The notes beneath the pieces are model-generated. The model made no database searches, was not told the DNA's origin, and worked only from the letters and a program-made list of their open reading frames with translations. Shown here piece by piece: positions 21,435-29,359 of a DNA stretch of 42,265 nucleotides (position 1 is its first letter; every line of letters starts with the position of its first letter). This DNA comes from Azoarcus sp. Aa7 (GTDB lineage: Bacteria; Pseudomonadota; Gammaproteobacteria; Burkholderiales; Rhodocyclaceae): NCBI RefSeq assembly GCF_014822185.1, contig NZ_QVLR01000049.1, forward strand, positions 1 through 42,265. The letters run 5' to 3'. The translations under genes were made by a program, and so were the position numbers.

Positions 21435-22940
21435 TCAGGGCAAGGTGATCCACACGGCCTTGGTCTCGGTCAGGAAGTCGAGTTGCTCCGGGCCGAGGTC
21501 GCGCCCGAAGCCCGACTGCTTGAAGCCGCCAAAGGGCATCGCCGGGTCGATCGTGCTGTGCGCATTGACGTACACCGAGCCGGCCTTCAGGCGCGGGATC
21601 AGGCGATGCACGCGGCCAAGGTCGTTCGAGTAAATCGCCGCCGCCAGCCCGTAGGGCGAATCGTTCGCCTCCGCGACCGCTGCATCGAGGTCGTCGAACG
21701 GTGCGGTGACGAGCACCGGGCCGAAAATCTCCTCGCGCACGACCCGCATGTCGCCACGCGTATGGGCGAAGATCGTCGGTTCGACGTAACAGCCGTCCTG
21801 CGCCCGCCCGCCGCAGGCGAGCTCCGCACCCTCGGTAATCCCGGCGTCGATGTAGCTCGCGACGCGCCGCTTCTGCTGCATCGAAACGAGCGGGCTGATG
21901 AAGCATTCGGGATCCAGGCCGGGCGCCATCTTCAGCGTGCGCGTCACCTCGACGAGCTCGCGCATGAATTCGTCGTGCACATCGCGCTGCACATACACGC
22001 GCGTACCCGCGTCGCACACCTGCCCCGAATTGAAGAACACGCCGTTGGCCACTGCCCGCGCCGCCGCCTTGAGATCGGCATCATCGAGTACGAGCACCGG
22101 CGACTTGCCACCGAGCTCCAGCGTCAGGCGCTTCACGGTGTCGAGCCCCGCACGCCCGACCTCCTGCCCGACCGGGGTCGAGCCGGTGAAGCTCAATTTG
22201 TCGATGCCCGGATGGCGCGACATCGCCGCGCCGATGTCGCGCCCGGTGCCCGTGACGATGTTGACCACGCCCGGCGGAAGGCCCGCCTCCTCGACGAGTT
22301 CGGCAAAGCGCAGCGCCGACAGCGAGGTCAGCTCGGCCGGCTTGACGACCACAGTGCAGCCGACCGCAAGCGCCGCGGCGAGTTTCCAGGCCATGGTCTG
22401 CAGCGGGAAATTCCACGGCACGATCGCGCCGACGACACCGACCGGTTCCTTGCGCGTGAAGGCCACATATTCGCCGGGCAGCGCGGCCGGCTCGACGGTG
22501 CGCCCGTGGATCTTCGTGGCCCAGCCGGCGAAATAGCGAAAGGTGTCCACCGTGCCCTGCACGTCGATGTCGCGCGCGCTGGTGACCGACTTGCCCATGT
22601 CCACCGATTCGATCTCGGCGATTTCCGCCGCGTTGGCCTCGACCAGGTCAGCCAGCCTGTGCAGCAGGCGTTCGCGCGCCAGCGGCTTCATCGTGCGCCA
22701 GGGGCCGGAGTCGAAGGCCGCGCGGGCGGCGGCAACGGCACGGTCCAGGTCCGCCACGGTGGCAAGCGGGATCTGCGTAATGCGGCCGAGCGTGGATGGC
22801 TCGATCACGTCGGCCATGGCGCCGTCACTCGCGCTCATCCACTCGCCGTTAATGTACATCTTCTGCGTCTTGCGCAGGAATCGCTGCGTGCCGGGGGAAA
22901 CCCCGTAACGTTGCAGATAGGCTTCGACGATGCTGTCCAT
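21435..22940 (-). CDS. NAD(P)-dependent aldehyde dehydrogenase
   Basis: A 501-residue member of the ALDH superfamily. Catalytic residues are visible: N177 in PWNFPL, E275 in LELGGKSP and C309 in FNSGQVCDAGTR. GFTGSTPVGQ and EEIFGPVL are also present, and MPFGGFKQSGFGRDLG near the end is typical of betaine/aminoaldehyde-type dehydrogenases. The start at 22940 is preceded by CGGAGA; an open frame further upstream crosses the promoter region and is not used. It is the first gene of the operon and would oxidise the aldehyde made by the GMC enzyme. Substrate unknown. Confidence 0.9.
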   Translation of the reverse strand: MDSIVEAYLQRYGVSPGTQRFLRKTQKMYINGEWMSASDGAMADVIEPSTLGRITQIPLATVADLDRAVAAARAAFDSGPWRTMKPLARERLLHRLADLVEANAAEIAEIESVDMGKSVTSARDIDVQGTVDTFRYFAGWATKIHGRTVEPAALPGEYVAFTRKEPVGVVGAIVPWNFPLQTMAWKLAAALAVGCTVVVKPAELTSLSALRFAELVEEAGLPPGVVNIVTGTGRDIGAAMSRHPGIDKLSFTGSTPVGQEVGRAGLDTVKRLTLELGGKSPVLVLDDADLKAAARAVANGVFFNSGQVCDAGTRVYVQRDVHDEFMRELVEVTRTLKMAPGLDPECFISPLVSMQQKRRVASYIDAGITEGAELACGGRAQDGCYVEPTIFAHTRGDMRVVREEIFGPVLVTAPFDDLDAAVAEANDSPYGLAAAIYSNDLGRVHRLIPRLKAGSVYVNAHSTIDPAMPFGGFKQSGFGRDLGPEQLDFLTETKAVWITLP

Positions 22941-23260
22941 GCGTTGTCTCCGTGATTGTGCGCACTCAGGCCTGCGCGCGAGGGTGATTGATGAAGCGGG
23001 AACGGGCGGGGGGCTGCGTCGGGTCGACGGCAACCCGATCGGCGGAAGGCGACCGGGGGAAAGCGGACGCGCAGTGGGCGCGTTGCAGCGCGCGGGCGGG
23101 CTTGCAGGGCATGGCTCGGTCTCCTCCTTCGATCTGCTCCGCCCGGCTCTGTTGGCCGTGTCGGGCATGGGCGGACTATATTTCCGGACTTGCTTCGGAA
23201 AAATAGTCACGACAAGATGTTCAAATCGGAGATTTCGAAGTAAATGCACGGGGAAAGGCG
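22941..23260. promoter_or_regulatory. Divergent promoter region between the ALDH operon and a LysR gene
   Basis: A 320-bp gene-free region. The ALDH-proximal 200 bp are GC-rich without recognisable sites. The LysR-proximal 90 bp are AT-richer and contain the long inverted repeat at 23175-23207. GGGGAAAG lies just before the LysR ATG. Confidence 0.5.
23175..23207. promoter_or_regulatory. Operator-like inverted repeat
   Basis: Arms ACTATATTTCCG and CGGAAAAATAGT match at 11 of 12 positions and are 9 nt apart, 54 bp above the LysR start. Size, symmetry and placement in a divergent region fit a LysR-type recognition site controlling both directions. Confidence 0.6.
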
Positions 23261-24199
23261 ATGAAACAGCTCCACGACGTCGATCTGAAACTGGTGCGGG
23301 TGTTCGTCGCCGTGGTCCGCCACGGCGGCTTTTCAGCCGCCCAGGCCGCGCTGAACGTCAGCCAGAGCACGATCAGCGAGCAGATGACGACGCTGGAGAC
23401 GCGGCTGGGATTGAAGCTGTGCGAGCGCGGCCGTGGCGGGTTCCGCCTCACCGAGCATGGGCATGCGACCTACGAGGCCGCGCAGCGCCTGCTGCTCGCG
23501 GTGGAAAGCTTCTGCATGGACACAAGCATGCTCACGCAACGCATCTCGGGACGGCTGCAGCTCGGCCTGATCGACAACACGATCACCGACGACGCCTCGC
23601 CGATCCCTGCAGCACTGGAGCGCTTTCTCGCGCACGGCCACGACGTGCAGATCGACATCTACATCGGCAGCCCGGCCGAACTCGAAGCGCGAGTCCTCGA
23701 TGGACGTCTGCACATCGCGGTCGGCCACTTCCCGATGTCGATTGCCGGACTCGACTACACACCGCTCTACGAAGAGCCTGACGCCCTGTTCTGCGGCCGC
23801 ACGCATCCGCTGTACGCCGCACCGCCGGCTGCCGACGCCGATGCGTCACTGATCGCGCAAAGCCGCATCGTCGCCCGTGCCTTCCTGCAGGAGCGGGATC
23901 TGCGGCTCCTCAATGCACGCGATGCGGCGGCGACCGTCGACAACGTCGAGGCGCAGGCAATGCTGATTCTTTCCGGTGCATACATCGGCTTCCTGCCGCT
24001 CCATTACGCGCAGCGCTGGGTCGACAGCGGGCAGATGCGGCGCGTGGGGGGAGCGAACCTCGAATCCCATTGGCAATTTGCCGCAGTCGTGCGCCGCGGT
24101 TCGGTGGTGCCGGCAGTGATGCGCGCATTCATGGATGAACTTTTCGGACGCGCGACCGGATCCGGCGCCCGGGCGCTCCCCACTAAGCATGGTGGGTAG
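23261..24199 (+). CDS. LysR-family transcriptional regulator (divergent from the ALDH operon)
   Basis: A 312-residue regulator. Residues 1-65 form the winged helix-turn-helix (DLKLVRVFVAVVRHGGFSAA, LNVSQSTISEQMTTLETRLG), and the remainder is a LysR effector-binding domain beginning GRLQLGLIDNTI. Divergent placement against the ALDH/NCS1/GMC/ureohydrolase operon makes it that operon's likely activator, responding to its substrate. The ATG at 23261 has GGGGAAAG upstream. A 125-bp gap with its own promoter separates it from the next LysR gene. Confidence 0.9.
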   Translation: MKQLHDVDLKLVRVFVAVVRHGGFSAAQAALNVSQSTISEQMTTLETRLGLKLCERGRGGFRLTEHGHATYEAAQRLLLAVESFCMDTSMLTQRISGRLQLGLIDNTITDDASPIPAALERFLAHGHDVQIDIYIGSPAELEARVLDGRLHIAVGHFPMSIAGLDYTPLYEEPDALFCGRTHPLYAAPPAADADASLIAQSRIVARAFLQERDLRLLNARDAAATVDNVEAQAMLILSGAYIGFLPLHYAQRWVDSGQMRRVGGANLESHWQFAAVVRRGSVVPAVMRAFMDELFGRATGSGARALPTKHGG

Positions 24200-24265
24200 T
24201 GAGCGCGGCGATGCCGAGGCGAGCCTGGACAATCGAAGGTGTAACCGCCTGCTCCTGGCGGCGAA

Positions 24266-24294
24266 TTGACATTGCTGTCGCAAATAATTCTAAT
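24266..24294 (+). promoter_or_regulatory. Sigma-70 promoter for the second LysR gene
   Basis: TTGACA at 24266-24271, a 17-bp spacer, then TCTAAT at 24289-24294 (5 of 6 matches to TATAAT), 30 bp above the ATG. The spacer contains TTGC-N4-GCAA, a possible autoregulatory half-palindrome. Confidence 0.7.
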
Positions 24295-24324
24295 CAAAAA
24301 ATTCGCTTTCCAAATGAACGGCCG

Positions 24325-25236
24325 ATGATCAACATTCCGACCGACCTGCTGCGCACCTTCGTGAAGGCCATCGACCTGGGCAGCTTCACGCGCGCAGGCG
24401 ATGCCGTCGGACGCACCCAGTCGGCGATCAGCCTCCAGGTGCGACGGCTGGAGGAAATGCTCGATGCCCGGCTCTTCGTGCGCGGCACCCATCGAGTGAA
24501 ACTCACCGACGAGGGAACAACCCTCGCCGACTATGCACGACGCATCCTGGCGCTGAACGACGAGGCGGTGGGCAGCCTGCATCGCCCCAAGGTCGCCGGC
24601 AGCGTGCGCCTGGGTGCGCCGCACGAGTACACGGCCTCGCTGCTGCCGGTGATCCTCGGCAAGTTCGCGCAATCGCACCCCGGCGTGATGCTCGAAGTGA
24701 CGTGCGACCTGAGCAAGAACCTGCTGGCGCGGCAGGAAAAGGGCGAGTTCGATCTCGTCATCGCGCTGCACGACGACCCCGAAGAGCGCGGCGGCGCCAA
24801 GGTGCTCACCGAATCGCTGGTGTGGATCACCAGCCTCGACCACGAACGCCACACCCAGCGCCCCCTGTCACTGGTCGTCGCTCCGCCGCCGTGCATTTAC
24901 CGCAACCGCATCCTGCAGACGCTGAGCCGCCAGAATCAGCCGTGGCGCATCGCCTACATGAGTTCCAGCTACAGCGGCATCATCGCCGCCGTGCGCGCCG
25001 GACTGGGCGTGACCCTGCTCGCGGGCAGCACCGTGCCCGAAGGCGTGCGGGCGCTGGGCGAGCGCGACGGCTTCCCCTCGATGGGGCAACTCGACGTGCG
25101 GCTGTACGAGCGGACGGAAAGCGCGACCGAGGCGGTGCGCTGCCTCGCCGACTACATCACGAGCAGCTTCGCCACGTCCGACGGCGCGCGCGGCAGCGGA
25201 TCGGCACCGTCAGGCGCGCAGATGGCGGGCGAATAG
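24325..25236 (+). CDS. LysR-family transcriptional regulator
   Basis: A 303-residue LysR protein. The start is the ATG at 24325 (MINIPTDLLRTFVKAIDLGS), because the winged helix-turn-helix begins there; the longer frame from 24199 runs through the promoter. The DNA-binding domain has GRTQSAISLQVRRLEEML, and the effector domain begins about GSVRLGAPHEYTASLLP. Its 3' end overlaps the convergent LysR gene at 25210 by 27 bp. No clear divergent target is adjacent, so its regulon is unknown. Confidence 0.88.
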   Translation: MINIPTDLLRTFVKAIDLGSFTRAGDAVGRTQSAISLQVRRLEEMLDARLFVRGTHRVKLTDEGTTLADYARRILALNDEAVGSLHRPKVAGSVRLGAPHEYTASLLPVILGKFAQSHPGVMLEVTCDLSKNLLARQEKGEFDLVIALHDDPEERGGAKVLTESLVWITSLDHERHTQRPLSLVVAPPPCIYRNRILQTLSRQNQPWRIAYMSSSYSGIIAAVRAGLGVTLLAGSTVPEGVRALGERDGFPSMGQLDVRLYERTESATEAVRCLADYITSSFATSDGARGSGSAPSGAQMAGE

Positions 25237-26100
25237 CGCCGCCAGCGGCCGGGCGGCGACGCTCAGCGGCACCCCGCGCAGGCTCAGGATGCCGAGCGAC
25301 ATCGGCGGCGGCAGCGGTTCGACGGCGAACTCCTGCAGCCCGGCGCCGAAGACGGGATCGCGTATCAGCACGGTCGGGCCGAAACCGATGTGGTCGGTTC
25401 GCCGCATGAGCTCGAGCATCAGCGTGGGGGACGCGCAACGCACGGTGTTGGCCGGCACGTCGATGCCGTTGGCCTCCAGCCAGTTCACGAGGTGGCTGCC
25501 CTGGCTCGCCCCGGTCAGGTTCAGCACCCAGCTCGCGCCGCACAGCTCCGCCCATGTGCGTGCCGCGGCGAGCGGATGGCCGATGCGGCCCGCGGGCGAG
25601 GCCGGGATCTGCGCAAGCGGCTCGAAATCCACCTCATAGGGAAGATCCTGCGCATTGGCCAGCGCCACCGCGAAATCCAGGCGCCCTTCGGTGATGCCGG
25701 GCACCACGTTCGTCAGCAGCCCCTCCTCCAGGCTCAGCGCGGCATCCGGCTGGATGCGGCGGAATTCGGCCAGCACCCGCGGCAGCACCGTCGCCGCGAC
25801 AAGCGGCGTCAGCGCCACGGCGATGCGCGCCCCCGCCCCGCCGCGCAGCAGCCGGACCTCCTCGCGCGCCTTCTCCAGCGTCGCCAGCGCCAGGCGCGCA
25901 CGCACCAGCAGCGCCTGGCCGGCGGGCGTGAACACCACGCCCTTGTAGCTGCGCGTCAGCAGCTCCGCGCCCACGTCCTCCTCCAGTTCGCGCAGCGCCT
26001 TCGTCAGCGCGCTCTGGCTGAGATGCATCGCCCGCGCCGCCGCCCGGATCGAGCCGGCATCGGCAACCTGCACGAGCGCCTTCAACTGATGGTCCTTCAT
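25210..26100 (-). CDS. LysR-family regulator, divergent from the M20 hydrolase gene
   Basis: A 296-residue LysR protein: MKDHQLKALVQVADAGSIRA and HLSQSALTKALRELEEDVGA make the helix-turn-helix, with an effector domain from ARIAVALTPLVAATVLP. The pattern resembles the TsaR/CbgB-like group found in betaproteobacteria, a tentative match. It is divergent from the M20 amidohydrolase and MHS transporter genes across 81 bp, so it probably controls them. Confidence 0.88.
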   Translation of the reverse strand: MKDHQLKALVQVADAGSIRAAARAMHLSQSALTKALRELEEDVGAELLTRSYKGVVFTPAGQALLVRARLALATLEKAREEVRLLRGGAGARIAVALTPLVAATVLPRVLAEFRRIQPDAALSLEEGLLTNVVPGITEGRLDFAVALANAQDLPYEVDFEPLAQIPASPAGRIGHPLAAARTWAELCGASWVLNLTGASQGSHLVNWLEANGIDVPANTVRCASPTLMLELMRRTDHIGFGPTVLIRDPVFGAGLQEFAVEPLPPPMSLGILSLRGVPLSVAARPLAALFARHLRA

Positions 26101-26181
26101 CGCGGCAAGTGAATACCCATGGTTGTCACCCCGGAAAAAGTACCGCCTTCCGCGATCGTTAGCAAATTATATTATTAATCC
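26101..26181. promoter_or_regulatory. Divergent LysR/M20 hydrolase promoter region
   Basis: An 81-bp spacer ending in a strongly AT-rich run (26159-26179, TATATTATTAAT) directly before the M20 start, which leaves little room for a ribosome site if that ATG is used. Confidence 0.45.
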
Positions 26182-27390
26182 ATGAATAAAATTGATCGCA
26201 TCCTCCCCGACGAGGCCGCCATGAAGGCCTGGCGGCGTGCCATCCACCAGCACCCCGAACTCGGCTTCGACGAGTTCGAGACCAGCCGCCTGGTCGCCGA
26301 GCAACTTCGCCAATCGGGCTTCGAGGTCCACACCGGCATCGCCACGACCGGCGTCGTCGGAACCCTGAGTTGGGGCAATGGCGGCCCGCGCCTGGGGCTG
26401 CGCGCCGACATGGACGCGCTGCCGATCCACGAGGAGACCGGCCTGCCGTGGGCGAGCCGCAATCCGGGGCGGATGCACGCCTGCGGCCACGACGGCCACA
26501 CCGCGATCCTGCTCGGCGCCGCGCAGGTGTTCGGGCGCCTGCAGCGCGAAGGGCGCCTGCCCGGCAGCGGCACGCTGAACCTGATCTTCCAGCCCGCCGA
26601 GGAACTGGGCGGCGGCGGCGGCGCCAAGCGCATGCTCGAAGAAGGCCTGTTCGAGCGCTTCCCCTGCGATGCGATCTTCGCGCTGCACAACTTCCCCGGC
26701 GTACCGACCGGCCATTTCCGCTTCCGCCCCGGCCCCTTCATGGCCTCGTCGGACAAGGTGCTGATCCGCTTCAACGGCAAGGGCGGCCACGGCGCGCTGC
26801 CGCATCTCGCCATCGACCCGACGCTGCCGGCTGCGGCAACCGTGCTGGGTCTGCAGACCATCGTCGGGCGCAGCGTCGATCCGGTCGACATGGCGGTGGT
26901 CAGCGTCGGCCGCATGGCGGCCGGCAAGGCCTACAACGTGATCCCCGAAACCGCCGAACTGGAACTGAGCGTGCGCGCGCTGCGGCCCGAAGTGCGCGAC
27001 CGGCTGGAACAGCGCATCTGCGAACTCGCACGCGGGCAGGCTGCCGCCCACGGCGTCGGCTGCGACATCCGCTACGAGCGCGGCTACCCGGTGCTGATCA
27101 ACACCGCCGAGCAGGTGCGCTTCGCGACGGAGGTCGCGCGCGAGCTGGTCGGCGACGACAAGGTCGACGGCAACGCCCCGCCCCTGTCCGGCAGCGAGGA
27201 CTTCGCCTTCATGCTGCAGCAGGTGCCCGGCTGCTACCTGCTGATCGGCAACGGCGACAACGGTTTTGCCGGCGGCGAACACCTCGGGCCGTGCAGCGTG
27301 CACAACCCGCATTACGACTTCAACGACGCCTGCCTCGCGCCGGGCGCCGCCTTCTGGGTGGCACTGGCGAACCGTTTTTTCAGCGGCTGA
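26182..27390 (+). CDS. M20-family amidohydrolase (hippurate hydrolase / N-acyl-amino-acid hydrolase type)
   Basis: A 402-residue metallohydrolase of the M20D group. Conserved parts are RRAIHQHPELGFDEFET, GLRADMDALPIHEETG, MHACGHDGHTAILLGAA, FQPAEELGGGGGAKRML and the terminal PPLSGSEDFAFMLQ, which include the metal-binding Cys/His/Glu set of this subfamily. Such enzymes cleave N-acyl or N-benzoyl amino acids. No Shine-Dalgarno fits the ATG at 26182; the in-frame ATG at 26221 has GAGG 9 nt upstream but would shorten the N-terminus. An MHS transporter follows after 61 bp, suggesting uptake and hydrolysis of a conjugated carboxylate. Confidence 0.9.
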   Translation: MNKIDRILPDEAAMKAWRRAIHQHPELGFDEFETSRLVAEQLRQSGFEVHTGIATTGVVGTLSWGNGGPRLGLRADMDALPIHEETGLPWASRNPGRMHACGHDGHTAILLGAAQVFGRLQREGRLPGSGTLNLIFQPAEELGGGGGAKRMLEEGLFERFPCDAIFALHNFPGVPTGHFRFRPGPFMASSDKVLIRFNGKGGHGALPHLAIDPTLPAAATVLGLQTIVGRSVDPVDMAVVSVGRMAAGKAYNVIPETAELELSVRALRPEVRDRLEQRICELARGQAAAHGVGCDIRYERGYPVLINTAEQVRFATEVARELVGDDKVDGNAPPLSGSEDFAFMLQQVPGCYLLIGNGDNGFAGGEHLGPCSVHNPHYDFNDACLAPGAAFWVALANRFFSG

Positions 27391-27451
27391 GCGCCGGCCA
27401 GTGGCCCGATCCAAAACGACAATACCGACTCATCAAGAGGAGACACGCATC

Positions 27452-28819
27452 ATGAGCAACAACACCGCAGCGCCGCGCGCGCGCCAGATCGTCGCAGCCG
27501 TCATCGGCAACGCGCTCGAATGGTACGACTTCATCGTCTTCGGCTTCCTCGCCGTGGTGATCTCGCGCCTGTTCTTCCCCGCCGACAGCGAATACAGCTC
27601 GCTGCTGATGGCGACCGCGACCTTCGGCGTGGGCTTCTTCATGCGCCCGGTCGGCGGCGTCCTGCTCGGCATCTACGCCGACCGCAAGGGCCGCAAGGCC
27701 GCGCTGCAGCTCATCATCGCCATGATGACGGTATCGATCGCGCTGATCGCCTTCGCCCCGCCCTACGCCGCGATCGGCGTCGCCGCGCCGCTGCTGATCG
27801 TGCTCGCGCGCCTGCTGCAGGGCTTCGCCACCGGCGGCGAGTTTGCCAGCGCGACCTCTTTCCTGATCGAGAGCGCCCCGCCCAACAAGCGGGGCCTTTA
27901 CGGCTCATGGCAGATGTTCGGCCAGGGCTTGGCGGTGTTTGCCGGCGCCGGCGTCACGGCGCTGGTCACACGCAACCTCTCGCCCGAGGCGGTCGACGCC
28001 TGGGGCTGGCGCATCCCGTTCATGATCGGCCTGCTGATCGGCCCGGTCGGCCTGTGGATCCGCCGCCACCTGGAAGAAACCGAGGCCTTTCTGGAAGCCC
28101 ACAAGGCGCCGGCGGAAAAACAGTCGATCGCCCGCATGCTCAAGAACCACCTGCGCGAAGTCTTCGCGGTCATGGGCGTCACCGTGTGCGGCACGGTCGG
28201 CTTCTACGTGATCCTGGTCTACATGCCGACCTTCGCAACCAAACAGCTCGGCATGTTGCTGTCGGATGCCTTCACCGCGCAGGTCATCGCGGTCGCGCTG
28301 ATGACGATCCTGATACCGGTGTTTGGCGCGCTTTCCGACCGCGTCGGCCGCAAGATCCTCGTCATCCTCGCCGCCGCCGGCCTGCTCGTCGCCTCCTACC
28401 CCCTGCTCTCGTGGGTCCATGCCGCCCCCTCGTTCGAACGGCTCGTCACGATGCAGATCGTGCTGTGCACGCTGCTCGCGGTGTACTTCGGCCCGATCTC
28501 GGCCGTGATGGCGGAACAGTTCCCGGCCGGCGTGCGCTCCACCGGTCTCGCGCTCGCCTACAACGTCGCGGTGATGGTTTTCGGCGGCTTCGCGCAGTTC
28601 ATCGTGACCTGGCTGATCCACACCACCGGCATCACCATCGCCCCGGTGTTCTACGTGATGTTCGCCGCCGTGCTGGGCTTCGTCGCCGCCCTGTTCCTCA
28701 CCGACCGCACCCACGTCGCGCATCTCGCGGCGGTCGACGAGGATATCCCGGCGCCGCGAGCAGAACGCGACGCCACGGACGCTGCCACCCTCCCGCGCGT
28801 GGCCGGGAACGGCGCCTGA
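27452..28819 (+). CDS. MFS transporter, metabolite:H+ symporter (MHS) family
   Basis: A 455-residue membrane protein with about 12 helices. AAVIGNALEWYDFIVFGFLA, GFFMRPVGGVLLGIYADRKG and RLLQGFATGGEFASATSFLI are signatures of the MHS group (citrate, alpha-ketoglutarate, shikimate and ProP-like carriers). The start at 27452 follows AGAGGAGA; an overlapping open frame from 27266 is an artefact of the preceding gene. Co-directional with the M20 hydrolase, so it probably imports the conjugate or exchanges its product. The C-terminus ends in a charged, non-membrane tail. Confidence 0.9.
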   Translation: MSNNTAAPRARQIVAAVIGNALEWYDFIVFGFLAVVISRLFFPADSEYSSLLMATATFGVGFFMRPVGGVLLGIYADRKGRKAALQLIIAMMTVSIALIAFAPPYAAIGVAAPLLIVLARLLQGFATGGEFASATSFLIESAPPNKRGLYGSWQMFGQGLAVFAGAGVTALVTRNLSPEAVDAWGWRIPFMIGLLIGPVGLWIRRHLEETEAFLEAHKAPAEKQSIARMLKNHLREVFAVMGVTVCGTVGFYVILVYMPTFATKQLGMLLSDAFTAQVIAVALMTILIPVFGALSDRVGRKILVILAAAGLLVASYPLLSWVHAAPSFERLVTMQIVLCTLLAVYFGPISAVMAEQFPAGVRSTGLALAYNVAVMVFGGFAQFIVTWLIHTTGITIAPVFYVMFAAVLGFVAALFLTDRTHVAHLAAVDEDIPAPRAERDATDAATLPRVAGNGA

Positions 28820-28848
28820 CTCACGGCGAGTGACGGCACGAGGAGGCC

Positions 28849-29075
28849 TTACCGCCTGCCCTTCGCGTTCCGCGCGCGGCAGGTAAAGCCGACGCTGTTC
28901 ATCAGCAGCTGCGCTGCGAGGATCGAGGTCGTACCGGTCGACTCGTACGCCGGCGCGACGTCGGCCGACGATGTTGCCCTGGCTGCGTTTCGCGAGCGCC
29001 TGGGTGATTGCGAGAACTTCGTAGTGCAGGAAATCACCATGGCTCGGCGTGCCGGAGCAAGGCGCGATCGAGGAC
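28849..29075 (-). pseudogene. Decayed C-terminal fragment of a ureohydrolase gene
   Basis: On the minus strand, one frame reads SGTPSHGDFLHYEVLAITQA followed by LAKRSQGNIVG, and the next reads ESTGTTSILAAQLLMNSVGF. Both align with the C-terminus of the intact ureohydrolase at 16098-17075. Compared with that gene, about 11 nt are missing near 28960, which shifts the frame, and everything upstream of the DPSIAP region is gone. It is followed by a TAA at 28849. This is a relic of a second, related gene, so the 540-bp gap 28820-29359 is otherwise without genes. Confidence 0.85.
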
Positions 29076-29252
29076 TTCGGGTCCTCGGTCTCGCCGAGGC
29101 GGCGCCGCACCCCCACAACCAGCTCCGGGAACTCTAACGGGCCGGTCTGTGCGGCGCGCCGGAGCGGGCCGGCACACCTCACGCCCTGCCCTTCTCGGCG
29201 GATCGAGAGGTGTCGCCCCCGGTTCCATCGACCCACTAATACCCACTAATCG

Positions 29253-29289
29253 GCCGCGACCGGGCGGATCCCGTTCGTCCGGTCGCGGC
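29253..29289. repeat. Perfect 11-bp inverted repeat in the porin leader
   Basis: Arms GCCGCGACCGG and CCGGTCGCGGC are 15 nt apart, 70 bp above the porin ATG. Two tandem copies of CCCACTAAT lie just before it (29232-29249). No U-tract; a 5'-UTR structure or operator is possible. Confidence 0.4.
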
Positions 29290-29359
29290 AGAAAAACCGC
29301 GAGGCCGGCAGCAACGGCCGAGCATCCACCGATAAAACCGAAACAAGGAGGAGTCATAC

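Noticed and set aside
27905-29236. A 443-codon minus-strand open frame
   Set aside because: Mostly antisense to the MHS transporter; only its first part contains a real signal, the ureohydrolase remnant, which is reported separately.
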